A stretch of DNA of 64,000 bases from Corallochytrium limacisporum (lineage: Eukaryota > Opisthokonta). The translations under genes and the position numbers were made by a program. The notes below the pieces were generated by a model. It ran no database searches. It had not been told where the DNA came from and was given only the letters and a program-made list of their open reading frames with translations. Positions 40,373 to 50,825 of the stretch are shown here, in pieces. Within the stretch, counting starts at the first letter, position 1; the number at the start of each line of letters is the position of its first letter. The DNA is taken from contig PDIP01000035.1 of assembly GCA_002811645.1 (NCBI GenBank), forward strand, positions 171,352 to 235,351. Reading direction: 5' to 3'.

Positions 40373-42437
40373 GTTTATGAGAAATCGAGATTCGGGTCTG
40401 CAGCCAATACTCCCGTTAAGAAAGGCCCTTCATAGTTCCCTCTACTAGACGCGTTCTTTGAAAGAGCTACTTGTCAAGCAATAATTATTTGCGCGAAAAT
40501 ATTTAGCTACTACCCAAATTCTGATGGATCAAGCTACACACCGTAAACACTATGTAGGTATACATTGTTTTTTAATGATCACTTCAAATAGTATCATTCC
40601 TGACCGCGGCTGCACTCACAAAAAAAGGAAAACAACAACCCGCTGCTTATCTGGAACTAAAACTTGACATCTTTAGTTTCCAACTGAGAATTGCCAGGGC
40701 CGACAGAAAATCAAAATGATTGCCAACATTATCACCATTTCTTGTGCTGCCCGTGTGCACGAAATCTAAAAGAAGTGATAAGGAGCGCTCGCAATGAAGC
40801 GCACTGACATCTTCATGGCCCTCCTTGCACAGAGAATTTCAGCCCCCCCCCCTTCCCTCCCTTTCACTCACATGCGCTCTTCCTTCTTCCTCCAGTTCAC
40901 AACCAACCAACCCCCAACTATCAACCGCACACCAAACCGCCGCTTCGTAAGGCTGCGGAAGGGGACCAAAAGCCTCTCTGGCTATCTCTATCTCTTTGTC
41001 TGTGCGCGTTTGGGCGCCACAAGGATTTGGTGTCATCGGCCAGCACCGGGCCGAGGTAGCACCACTCACACACACACACATACACGGCGATGTCCTTCCC
41101 GGTCGCAGTGCTCATCATTTTCTCATTCATTTTCTGCATCACCTCACAAGGTAGTTAGTTGGCTGTGTGCTGGCACGGCCGAGCGCATCAAAAAAAAGCC
41201 CGAGTCGGGGAAATGGGGGGGGGGCCTTCCGCAGGGATCTGTTGCGCTCCTATGTTCCCATTGTTCTTTGTGGCTTGGACCGCTTTTCGCCGGAACCCGG
41301 TGGGGCACTCATTACGCTGCATCCTAGGTTTGTGCTTGGGATCTCAACTGAAATTGAAAAATTTGGGCGAGAGAACAGCAGGTGCGGCCATCTGTGTTGC
41401 CGGTTGCCTTCCTGTTGCTTTTTGGGTTTGAGAGTGAACTGGCATGGCGGTACCGCGACTGCCAACACTTCTTCCCCCACTTTCGGTGGAAAATTGGGAA
41501 AGGCAAAACAGAGAAAACACACGAAAAGGGCTTCCAGTGAACGGAGGAACTACCAGTATCTGCGGTCTCAGGAGATATTTCAACCGTCGAGGGACTTACT
41601 CTGAACACAAAACGAACGGGAAAATGAGCCCGCAAATAGCAGCAGGGAACCAAAAGAAAGGCATATAGGACTCCCCCTCATTTTTTTTTTTCTTCTGTGT
41701 ATATTCTTTCCGACGCCACCATGAGCACCATTACTGTCGGAACGCGGCAATGGAAAAAACGAAAACAGCCGCTTCGGACCATCCAGTCGGTTCCGCAAGC
41801 CTGTCCTTGGGGAGACTTCAGCCAGACGGCACCTGGTTTGCACATGCTTTTCGGGCATCTCAGCAGCCACACCAGTCCACAGGGCGTAGTATGGGACACT
41901 CAGCCAATCACAAAGCAAGGGCATGTTGAACCTAACAGATACGCGACCACAGTGCAAATTGAACGGCGACTGCATCGGTGTCCTATATTACTCCGCGGTA
42001 AGCACAGCACTGTCGTTGAACGAGTGATGGTTGTGTGTCCCATACAGATATCTCCAGAATACCAATTGAAGCTGTCACAAAGCGATCAGGAGGAGGCAGC
42101 GTTGTTCGGGTCCGGGCTTTAAAACTGGCACAAGCATTTGTTTTATCCCAGCTAGGATCACGGAGCCAAAGATCGTTACAGAGGACTGAAGGACTTAGGG
42201 AAGTCAGTTTTTTCGGAGGGCGCGCAGAAGTAACCGAGGGGGCCTTGGAGAGGTGGGATGCGTAGGGACCGTATCGCCTTTCGAGGCTAATAATTGGCTA
42301 TGAGAGACAGAGAACGGAGACACTCCCCCTGACGGGTGATCTTGTTAACGCAGACTCTTATCGGCTCCCTAAGGCCATTGAGTCAGAAGCGCGGACTCGA
42401 ATGTGGTCCACAACATAGTTGAACTTCATAAAGCAGG
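40373..42437. other. Divergent intergenic region, CK1 / BUB2-like
   Basis: There is no supported gene in about 2.06 kb. It contains pyrimidine-rich tracts (40843-40862), a CA repeat (41066-41084) and a T-run (41682-41691). A 141-codon frame (41697-42122 +) has no recognisable similarity and is of chance length. Confidence 0.5.
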
Positions 42438-43364
42438 ATGCCTTCTGTCGTGGTCGCACAACTTGTCGAAGAGGGCAACCGGCATCCCGAGAAGGTGCCG
42501 AATCTTTTCCCACAGCTGCAAAAGGCTGTTCTCCACGGGCATTTAAGTCAATTCAGTTTTCAAGATCCTCAGACAGAATTAAATGAGCAAAGCCTACGGG
42601 GAAGAGTGTGGAAAATATTCCTTCGCGTATGGGACGTCAACGCGGAGGAATACTTGCATTTTGTGCAGCTAGGATCCTCGCCTGTGTGGTCAAATATCAA
42701 CAATGATGCAAAGAGGACGTTTAAAAACAACGAACAGTTTATGCAGCAGGTCGGAATAGAACGCCTCGAGCGGTTTCTTAATGCGTTTGCCCATTTTGCG
42801 GCTACTCCGGCATGGAACCACACTCACATTAGCTACTCACAGGGAATGAACACTCTGGCGGGTGTTCTTCTCAGCGTTATGCCAGAACTTGACGCGTTCT
42901 ACGCCATGGTGAACTTGGTACTGAAAGACACGCCGCGTTATCATATGAAAGCGGGTGACCCCGCACTGCCTGGAGCACACGACGGTGTGAAATTGGTGTC
43001 CGAGATTGTCCTCCGGGAAGACAAGGAGTTGGCAGACTATCTTAGTTTCAAGGGAGCTGACGCCAGCGTGTGGGCGTTTCCAGTCTTGCTGAGCTTCTTT
43101 GCTTCTGTTGAGCCGTTGACAGAGGTCATTCACTTGTGGGATTTCTTGATCGCCTACGGCATGCATTTTGTTCCCGTCTGCGTGGTGGCCCATGTCATTG
43201 ATCACAGATCATTGCTTCTGAAGGAGGACAAACCGTACAAACTTCTACGCACCATGCCACGCCTAAACGCAACACGGGTCATTCGAGGTGCTGTAGATAT
43301 CGCCGGACGACTACCTCCTGAGCTCTACTCTCGACTGCATTCCCATCCCCGGCTCGATAGTTGA
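42438..43364 (+). CDS. BUB2: BUB2-like TBC-domain protein
   Basis: This 308-residue protein is nearly all TBC domain and matches the small BUB2 (fission-yeast Cdc16) type: SLRGRVWKIFLRVWDVNAEE, then INNDAKRTF with the arginine finger, ISYSQGMNTLAGVLLSVMPE with the glutamine finger, and LWDFLIAYGMHFVPVCVVA. In fungi BUB2 with BFA1 acts as the GAP for the spindle-pole GTPase TEM1 and holds the mitotic exit/septation network until the spindle is positioned. Both finger residues are present, so GAP activity is expected. The length equals the yeast protein (306). Animals have no clear counterpart with this role. The start is the first ATG. It converges on the YCII-like gene with a 56-bp gap, so their 3' ends must be close or overlapping. 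Confidence 0.85.
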   Translation: MPSVVVAQLVEEGNRHPEKVPNLFPQLQKAVLHGHLSQFSFQDPQTELNEQSLRGRVWKIFLRVWDVNAEEYLHFVQLGSSPVWSNINNDAKRTFKNNEQFMQQVGIERLERFLNAFAHFAATPAWNHTHISYSQGMNTLAGVLLSVMPELDAFYAMVNLVLKDTPRYHMKAGDPALPGAHDGVKLVSEIVLREDKELADYLSFKGADASVWAFPVLLSFFASVEPLTEVIHLWDFLIAYGMHFVPVCVVAHVIDHRSLLLKEDKPYKLLRTMPRLNATRVIRGAVDIAGRLPPELYSRLHSHPRLDS

Positions 43365-43420
43365 AAGACTGAATATATGACTAGACTATATTATACAAAA
43401 GGGTATGTTGAATATCTTCC

Positions 43421-43819
43421 TTAGTCCTCCTCCCCCTTGTACTCAGGAATGTCCTGGGTAGCCAGTTTAACGGGCACCAACGAAATTGTACCCCACACAC
43501 CCTTCGTAACATAAGGGTCGTTCTGCATTGCTTCTTCGAACTCCTTGGTATCACTAAAGTCATAGATGAGGAAGGAGCCCTCAGGCTTTCCTTCTTCGTT
43601 CAAGGTGGCTCCTCCCGTGACGAAATTTCCGCTGGCCTTATATTTAGAGACGTGTTTCAGATGATCAGGGCGAACCTCTACCCGCTTTTCCAGTACATTG
43701 TCATGATCTCTTGCCAGAATGAGGTATTGTCCACGAGCACATGCAGACCTTGAGAAGGCGCGCACAAACCGCACGGAGCTATTCGCAGTTCTGGTGGAGA
43801 TTCTGGACAACGGCATCAT
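43421..43819 (-). CDS. YCII-domain protein, probably mitochondrial
   Basis: This 132-residue protein has a basic N-terminus (SRISTRTANSSVRFVRAFSR), a likely mitochondrial presequence. One YCII-like ferredoxin-fold domain follows (about 30-120): QYLILARDHDNVLEKRVEVR, PDHLKHV with the conserved His, GSFLIYDFSD with the conserved Asp, and NDPYVTKGVW. YCII domains occur in small enzymes of uncertain activity (bacterial homologues include chlorodienelactone-type and Kdp-linked proteins). The substrate is unknown. Two successive ATG codons start the frame at 43819. Confidence 0.75.
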   Translation of the reverse strand: MMPLSRISTRTANSSVRFVRAFSRSACARGQYLILARDHDNVLEKRVEVRPDHLKHVSKYKASGNFVTGGATLNEEGKPEGSFLIYDFSDTKEFEEAMQNDPYVTKGVWGTISLVPVKLATQDIPEYKGEED

Positions 43820-44359
43820 TAGTAATGAAACGGGGTTGTAATCTTGTTGTCAAGTGTGGACTTTCGGGACGTTCACTGTGGCCGAATCGGTATGTGGGAC
43901 CTGCACAATCACTCTCGCAAATAGCCACTACGGTACTTTCTGATGAATTCTTTTACTCACACGAAACCACAAACCCCAACAATAAATCAATAAATTATAT
44001 TGATCATATTGTGAACTCGGGCCTCGGTTGCCAAGGGAGGGCCTGATACATTTACTACTGCACGCAATCCAGGCCCACGTCCCCTTTCCAGCTTTTCACA
44101 GGCTACGCATAGTGCGCAGCCAGTTTTGGGCTCCCACCCGTGCGCAAAGGTCCCGTCCCCGGGTGAAAACATGATCTGGCCCTTCCCGCAGTTTCCCGTG
44201 ACGTTTGCTTGTCGTAACCGTGATTGTGTTCTTACAGGTATTCGTCGAAGGGAAAGCATCGACACTGATCCTTGAAATTGAATATCAATGTGGTCACCTG
44301 GGAGAAAAGTGCACAAGCATGCGAAGAAAGGTGGACGATTGGCACGAATTCAAATCAGA

Positions 44360-44851
44360 ATGGCGCCGCCTTTGGCGGATGAACGGAATGCAGAGCTCGG
44401 TGTCCCTCTTTTGAAAACATTGCAGGATATGGACGCATAAAAACAGAGTCTGAAGAAGCAGCAACAGCAGCAGGAAAAGGAAATCGATAAGCGGGATACA
44501 GTAACAAGGACAATTCATGACGTGATAGACGAAACCGACTACACCACGAATGGTCGACCTCAAGAGGAGCACATCCAATAACCTCGCACCACGACAGAGA
44601 CGTCGGACTTAATCAAGGCAGTTTTTGATCAAGACGAGAATTACTTTAATAATAGCGTTATCATGCAGTCTCCAATAGTCAGCGGTGGAGCAAAACCCGT
44701 TCCGTCCATTGGCATTCCACCCGAGGTACACGCAACCAGTACGATCATAAAGGCTCTCCGGTCTGCTACAATGGATCCCAATGAAATCAAGGCCAAGATG
44801 GCGGAGGGGAAAGAGACTCCTCCAGGATGTAGAATGACGGATGCACGCTGA
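44360..44851 (+). pseudogene. Possible decayed coding sequence
   Basis: One frame reads from an ATG at 44360 to a TGA at 44849 with only two internal TAA stops (44438, 44579). Its residues are charged and coiled-coil-like (KKQQQQQEKEIDKRD; MDPNEIKAKMAEGKE). No family is recognised. A frame with two stops in 163 codons can arise by chance, so this is tentative. The alternative is non-coding DNA. Confidence 0.25.
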
Positions 44852-46484
44852 CAAAGTAGAACGACAACCTTCTCGGGGATCCATCAATCACTTTTTGATC
44901 TAAATGTGCTCAGTCACGGTCACTGGTGGCACTTGTTCGCATCGGTCTGCGAGGCTTTGCACCGCAAAATTTCCTTGCCGTGTCCGTTGGATGCAAGGAT
45001 GTTAAGTAGCGCGAAAGGGAACAGTTGGGCGAGCCTTGCGCGATATGGCCACAAAGGCCTGCGCATTGGGCACTGATAGCGGTCGAAATCTTTACCACAT
45101 GGCTACGATGAGGACTCTTTGAGGAGAAATCGGAATCCGTAGTCCGTAGCACTCGGATCATAGACCGTCCTCAAGCAATACTACTAGAAAGCGATCAATG
45201 CAATTGGTAGTCTTTTGAGTTTGTAGCGATTTAGGATGCTATTTTAGTAATGGACTATCAGGCACGCAATGAGAACACACAACACAGAAATATGGGTGTA
45301 GATTTAGAAGGGATCTCTAATGTCGGAAGAGTCATTGCTTGGCGTTAATCCGAAATCAGGATGAGAACACTCAAACAGCAGAGCAGCTGACACAGGTCGC
45401 TGTCAGGGCTGTTCCGAAATCAAAGGGAAGAAGGAACAAGACCCTTGAATGGGCTATGATGGCAGCTTCGACACCATGCCCGCAAAAGTATAAAAACTAT
45501 GCAACCAAGGTGTTGGAAACCAGCCCTCCCGCTTGCAATACTTTGAGGATGCTCTCGCTGGTCAATAGGCAACGCGGAGCATCACTCACCATTGGATCCT
45601 CTGTGACGAACAGCAATCGGTCGCAGGCCCGGAGTGATGATGCTGTTGATGAACCAAAGCAGAGACGCGACTATGAGTGGGGCACGAGGCCACATAGTCG
45701 CAAGTTAGATCAGTCATCGCTAACCATAACTCCACGCCTGTCACCCACCTCTGGGTGGACTACAGGGAGTCACTGGCACACGGCAACATTCATCTATTTC
45801 CTGTAGCACCCTCACTACCACGGCACAGAGTGCCAACAGGCCCAGCGATCCCCCGCGTTGGCGGTCCTCTTCTTCACGAGAAAGGCCCCTGCCAGTCCCT
45901 TCCCGCCGAGCCGGACCCGTCGGTTGGTCTCATCGGCGACCACCGTAGAGGCACACCCTCGGTGCCCGTCCCCTGAGTTACGTGGAGAGAGGAGGAAATA
46001 GGCATAAATACCCGCGCCCATTCTACGCGGCCTCGTGAGTTAAACGTTGCGGTGTTCCCGGTTTACGCCATGGGTCCGACACGTATATCATATCTCCACA
46101 CTCACACACCCCACTCACACACACAGAGACCCAACAGAAGTGGGAGGCCCTGGGGCCAATAGACTAATTCCCCACAACCCACCACCACTTCACCGGCAAT
46201 GCTTAAAACGGTGTGGTTACACACAGTGTTTGAATTTCTTTGGTCTCAAATCTGCCGAGCCCGTCGAAAAAAAAAAAAGCTCCTTCGTCACCAAACTCGG
46301 CTTGCCCATCAACAAGCGAAGAAAAACATACGGCAAAGAACAAGGCAGAGAGACCCTCCCTCCCTCTCTCCCCTCCCTGGGGTTTTCTCGTTGGCAGGCA
46401 AGAAAAAAAAACCCGGGTTATCCACACCGTTTACTCCGCGCACACAAATCAATACAAATGGAAGAGAGGGGGAAGGGGGAAGCC

Positions 46485-46683
46485 NNNNNNNNNNNNNNNN
46501 NNNNNNNNNNNNNNNNNNNNNNNNNNNNNNNNNNNNNNNNNNNNNNNNNNNNNNNNNNNNNNNNNNNNNNNNNNNNNNNNNNNNNNNNNNNNNNNNNNNN
46601 NNNNNNNNNNNNNNNNNNNNNNNNNNNNNNNNNNNNNNNNNNNNNNNNNNNNNNNNNNNNNNNNNNNNNNNNNNNNNNNNNNN
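46485..46683. other. Assembly gap (199 N)
   Basis: This run of N is bounded on the left by purine-rich AGAGGGGGAAGGGGGAAGCC and on the right by a G6 run, like the other gap in the window. Confidence 0.99.
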
Positions 46684-47268
46684 GGGGGGAAGAAATTTTT
46701 TTCTTCTTTACCCTTTTTCCGCTTAATTTTTCGCCAACTCCAATTTGACAGCACCTACGGGCCCCGTAAAAAGGAAACCCCGCGGGACTTCAATTTTTCT
46801 GTTTTGTTCCGTGTCGCCCTTATGTGCGCTTCTATCCCTACGCGGTACTGGCGATGGGCCGTACCGCAATGTTTAACTTACGGACGGAGGGGGGTATCCA
46901 TAACAAATCTTCCTCTTTATGGTGGTGGTGGTTGGGGAGCTGTTCCTCCTAACACCCTTAATTCGGTAAGGAAGGCTCCCTCTTCGGTGCGCTGGTTTCC
47001 GGGGCTGGAGCCTGAGCCCCGCTTCCCCGTGGCACTGGTTTCGCTGGGGTTGGCAACGTTCGGTGGATTCAATTATCTTTCTGAGCACTCGACATCTTTC
47101 CAAACAGTCAAGTGTGTTAGGGCGGTCGAATTCTCAGGACATTCGGACACTGCGTTTAAGATGGTACTTCAAGGGACCACAACTTGGTCTTGGGTTGGGC
47201 TGTAGAGTATATGTATATGCACATGAATGTGTGACATCGGTAAGAGAGTTTAAATACTGTAGAGAACG

Positions 47269-47847
47269 ATGGTGTGTGATCGCTGCAAGCAGCTTGAAAA
47301 CGAGGTTGACGCTCTTCTGAAGGAACTGGGCAAAGAACCCAAGTTTGCAACCATTGAAAAGCCTGAAAAGCCTGCTACTGAAGCACAGCCTGTGACGGAA
47401 GTGGTGGTGCCTGCCCCGGAGCCCAAGCCTGTCAAGGAGGACCCCCCTGTCGCTGAATCTGTTCCAGCGGTAGCCAAACAGGAAGAACCCAAGAAGGAGG
47501 CATCGCGCCCCATGGCCACTGGACTGCAATCTGCGGCCAGTGTTTTCGAGAACGGCGAAAAGAGCGAAAAGAGTGCGCCTGCACCAAAGCCGTCTTCCAA
47601 CAGCGCCAAGAAGGGATGGCAGCCTCCGAAGCAGGAGAAATGCAATGTGTGTGAGAAGACCGTTTACCCCTTGGAGCGCATTGCCATCGATGACAGCGGA
47701 TGCTACCACAAGACCTGCTTCAAATGCAATAAGTGCAACAAGACCCTTGGGGTGGGCGACTTTGCAGTGATGGGCAGCACTGTGCTGTGCAAACCGCACT
47801 ACAAGCAGCAATTCCGTACTAAGGGTAAGTACGAAATTCAGGCCTGA
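47269..47847 (+). CDS. Single-LIM-domain protein
   Basis: This 192-residue protein has a short N-terminal CDRC plus helical segment (CKQLENEVDALLKELGKEPK). A Pro/Glu/Lys/Val-rich low-complexity linker (about 25-120) follows, then one C-terminal LIM domain (about 125-182). The LIM zinc ligands are visible as CNVC, then HKTC, CNKC after FK, and CKPH near the end (KCNVCEKTVYPLERIAI; YHKTCFKCNKCNKTLG; VLCKPHYKQQF). The LIM is closest in pattern to the CRP/EPLIN/LASP type that binds actin-associated partners, but a single LIM does not fix function. The initiator context and open frame support the ATG at 47269. It lies in tandem with cyclin C. Confidence 0.85.
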   Translation: MVCDRCKQLENEVDALLKELGKEPKFATIEKPEKPATEAQPVTEVVVPAPEPKPVKEDPPVAESVPAVAKQEEPKKEASRPMATGLQSAASVFENGEKSEKSAPAPKPSSNSAKKGWQPPKQEKCNVCEKTVYPLERIAIDDSGCYHKTCFKCNKCNKTLGVGDFAVMGSTVLCKPHYKQQFRTKGKYEIQA

Positions 47848-48565
47848 AGTTCCATGAATACCCTGTATACCACTTGCGGGCATCAACGCGCCCAAGACCC
47901 AATGCAAGGATCTCCGATTTTCGTATCTTGTGAATCCTTTCAATAGTGCCATTCTCTCATGGTTTATTTATTAAAAACACACGGACCCATATGTCCAGCT
48001 GCTCTATTACAATGCGGAGATAAATCCAGCACAAAAGACTTCCTACGGTGTATCACATGCAATCGATGCCTAAATCTCGTGCTTCGCCAAAAGGCCATCT
48101 TAGTGTTCCGCCTTCGTCAACTTGAGGTCCCTCTAGAAAGAGGACGTAGCGGGAAGGAAACCCGGTGGGGGGACCCCCTCCCCCCCGGGGGGGGGGCACT
48201 TTTATCGGGAGGGTCCAATTTCCTTCCTGTTTGCAAGAGGCCTGCGAGGCGTCCCCGCGAGCGCGATGCGCCAAAACACAAACATTACGGACGACCGAAC
48301 GCACAAAACACAACACAGCTGGAGGAATGTTTCCTTTTCTTCATCTCATACCAACAGTTAGACAATTGTTCTGGCACAAACAAAGGTATGAAAATCGGGG
48401 AGAAATCTGGCAAGTAGGCTTGGGCAAAAAACCTCGGCAGTGTAGAATCAGCGGCGAAACTTTGCATGATAAAGAAGAAATATCAAGGGTGTCCCAGTCG
48501 CAGTTGTTATTTAGAGTAGACAGACGACAGGCAAATATGTAGTTTGCGTACAAGGCTAGGAAACA
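47848..48565. other. Intergenic, LIM protein / cyclin C
   Basis: The two genes are in tandem on the plus strand. A C7/G10 palindrome lies at 48180-48196 within CCCGGTGGGGGGACCCCCTC context. No gene is recognisable; the small open frames derive from the G/C tract. Confidence 0.55.
48180..48196. repeat. C-run/G-run palindrome
   Basis: Seven C are followed immediately by ten G. The order is the same as in the other palindromes near 26.9, 27.1 and 30.8 kb: C-run first, then G-run. Confidence 0.9.
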
Positions 48566-49402
48566 ATGACCGCAAACTTTTGGAACTCATCGCACTATAA
48601 ACGCTGGCTTATCGACCGGTCGCAGCTGGAACTGGACAAGGCTAAACACCATTCAAACCTCACGAAGGTAGAGCAGCTAAAGATCAATTTTCTGTTTGCA
48701 GATGTAGCACAGAATCTGAGTTTACGGCTAAGATTACACCAACAGGTTGTCGCAACGTCAATTGTATACTTCCGACGGTTCTATGCCGCAAATTCATATC
48801 AATGCATAAGCCCGTTGTTACTTTGCGTAACGAGTGTTTACTTGGCAGCAAAGGTAGAAGAGAGTGGGAGCATGAGCATGCGAACAGTGGTACAGCATGC
48901 AGCTTTGTTGGTCAAAAGCAACTATGCGGAAATCTTTGGTACGTTCCCATACGATGTGAGCGAAATGGTAGAGTGTGAATTTTTCTTGCTTGAGGAGATG
49001 CAGTGTTTCCTAATTCTCTACCAACCTTATCGTGAGTTGGAGAGCTTCCTGCGGGACCTGGGACAGTACGAGGAGTTGTATGAAACTGCCTGGTACATTC
49101 TAAACGACAGCTTAAGAACGGATGTCTGGATTATCCACTATCCGTACATCATTTGCCTGGCGTCCATATACCTCGCAACCATATTCAACATGGAGGATCA
49201 GATGCCGGAGAAGACTCTGAATTGGTTCGCAGACCTCAACGTTGATATGACAGAGATTCTAGACGTCGTAAAGGATGTGCTGGACCTGTATGATGTCTGG
49301 AAAGAGAGCCCATTGAAGCGGAATATGCCGCAACTTATGCGCAAGATCCCTGCGCCGGTTGTTGAGCACCGAGACAACTTAGCACCGACCAAGAGGACCT
49401 AG
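48566..49402 (+). CDS. CCNC: Cyclin C (Mediator kinase module)
   Basis: This 278-residue cyclin matches cyclin C from the first residues: ANFWNSSHYKRWLIDRSQLE is the family's signature N-terminus. The cyclin box (about 45-145) includes LRLHQQVVATSIVYFRRFYA and LAAKVEESG. A second cyclin fold follows with YDVWKES near the end. Cyclin C partners CDK8 in the Mediator kinase module, which tunes RNA polymerase II transcription. The length is the same as human (283). The start is the first ATG. It converges on EMC6 with a 94-bp gap. Confidence 0.96.
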   Translation: MTANFWNSSHYKRWLIDRSQLELDKAKHHSNLTKVEQLKINFLFADVAQNLSLRLRLHQQVVATSIVYFRRFYAANSYQCISPLLLCVTSVYLAAKVEESGSMSMRTVVQHAALLVKSNYAEIFGTFPYDVSEMVECEFFLLEEMQCFLILYQPYRELESFLRDLGQYEELYETAWYILNDSLRTDVWIIHYPYIICLASIYLATIFNMEDQMPEKTLNWFADLNVDMTEILDVVKDVLDLYDVWKESPLKRNMPQLMRKIPAPVVEHRDNLAPTKRT

Positions 49403-49496
49403 AATATAAATAAATATTAAGAATGAAACAATGTGTATACACTAGAATGAACATTTTCATATGATGCAATGAAACGAAAGATGACACACGTTTCAC

Positions 49497-49850
49497 TTAG
49501 AAAACATGTACACATCCGTACAAGAAGGACCAGTAGAACACGTATGCCAGCAGGTTGTTCGGGTTGGTATCTAGCAAAACCATCTTGCCGTTGGAGAAGT
49601 ACTTTTCCGCGTGGAATCCGATGCGCACAACTAACAATGCTGAGAAAAGTAGAGAAGTCACGATGTAAAAGATTAGTCCCGTCCAGGCCTGGAAACCTAA
49701 AATTCCAGCTGTAATGCCGCTCATGGCCACACAATAGGTGCGGCAATTGTTCAGACTCATGGTGTTGATGCGCTCAGACTGAGGGTCCTTTGTTTTGTGG
49801 TATGTCCTGAGTGGATCAGGTCCGCTTTTTGCTACAGATTGTGAGCTCAT
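49497..49850 (-). CDS. EMC6: ER membrane protein complex subunit 6
   Basis: This 117-residue membrane protein has the EMC6 pattern NNCRTYCVAMSGITAGILGF, followed by two to three hydrophobic helices (WTGLIFYIVTSLLFSALLVV; LLAYVFYWSFLYGCVHVF) and the short C-terminal GxVHVF. EMC6 is part of the membrane core of the ER membrane protein complex, the insertase for tail-anchored and multipass proteins. The open frame runs upstream to a GTG at 49967, but the ATG at 49850 gives the normal family length (about 110). It diverges from 4EHP. Confidence 0.9.
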   Translation of the reverse strand: MSSQSVAKSGPDPLRTYHKTKDPQSERINTMSLNNCRTYCVAMSGITAGILGFQAWTGLIFYIVTSLLFSALLVVRIGFHAEKYFSNGKMVLLDTNPNNLLAYVFYWSFLYGCVHVF

Positions 49851-50825
49851 TTTATCGGAATATGGATCTGTATCAGTACTGTTCGAAAGAATAGTGAAAC
49901 CCCGAGGTTTGTTTGGATACTCTAGACTAACTTTCAGGGACCCGCAATAGTTGTTTTTCTTTATCACTCCAACTCTACAGACTTATGTGCGTTGGTGCAC
50001 ACATCAACTTCAGCACATCCAAATACCATTTCATTTGTACACTGCTCGATACTCTCTGGTCTCTGAAAAGTCTTCAAAAGTCTATGATCGAATCAGTCCC
50101 AGATTCCAACTTGCTCGCAGTGTCCACTTGGCCCTGTGTTACTCCTTTGTCGACTCTTTGCCTACCGGCGGCCAAACAGCCACTGCACTGCCAACTCAAT
50201 ATCTCAGCGGCGAAACCTCGCCAAATTCTGGCCTGCGTCGCCTGGAACTGAACATAGCGGGGAGAGAACAACTTCCATATTGAATGTACTGGGAGAGGGC
50301 TACCGGGGGGAAGGCGGTGCCCATGTGAATGGCTGGGAGGGGCGCAGGAACTAGGGAGCCAGATTCGCAACGCACCCGGGCTGCAAAGATGCGGAGGCAC
50401 GCATTGTACTCGGCGGCTGTATGTGACACACAACCACACACACTGGCACACATCTACACCGAAAGAGCTGTTATGTCGTGGGCAGTGGGAATCTGCACAC
50501 ACATTGGAATTGACATATATCGATTGTCATACGCAACTTTTCCACTTACTTTTGAATATTGTGATGAAGATATGACAGAGATGATGATGTTTGAGCGACG
50601 TACACATTGTGGTATTTGAGACATAGTCGGACGTGATTACAATGAAGTGCATTCATGTGGTAGAAGAAAATGAAGACACTTAAGTGGTTTTGTGAGAAGA
50701 TTAAAGAATATCTGTCGATAGATAATTCTTTCAGAGAATATCTCTGAAAGATATACAACCTGTGATTTAGTACTCAAGGGATAAATCATTCGCATACACT
50801 GGATTCATAGCAGAGGCACAATACA
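49851..50825. other. Divergent promoter region, EMC6 / 4EHP
   Basis: This is about 975 bp between divergent starts. A perfect 23-bp inverted repeat (50728-50750) lies 76 bp before the 4EHP ATG. No gene is seen; the overlapping short frames are not supported. Confidence 0.55.
50728..50750. promoter_or_regulatory. Perfect inverted repeat upstream of 4EHP
   Basis: CTTTCAGAGA and TCTCTGAAAG are 10-bp arms around the 3-bp centre ATA, and one further flanking pair also matches. It could be an RNA hairpin in the 5' leader or a dimeric transcription-factor site. The function is unknown. Confidence 0.5.

Larger units (their letters stand above)
43820..47268. other. Gene-poor divergent interval with a gap
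   Basis: No intact gene is seen in about 3.4 kb. It contains a possibly decayed reading frame (44360-44851), an unplaced 155-codon frame (45339-45806, TTG start), a GC-rich block (about 45820-46040), CA repeats near 46098-46127, homopolymers and the 199-N gap. The long open frames across the gap are artefacts of N. Confidence 0.5.

Noticed and set aside
46240-47205. 321-codon frame across the N gap
   Set aside because: It is open only because N codons cannot be stops; the flanking translation is low complexity.
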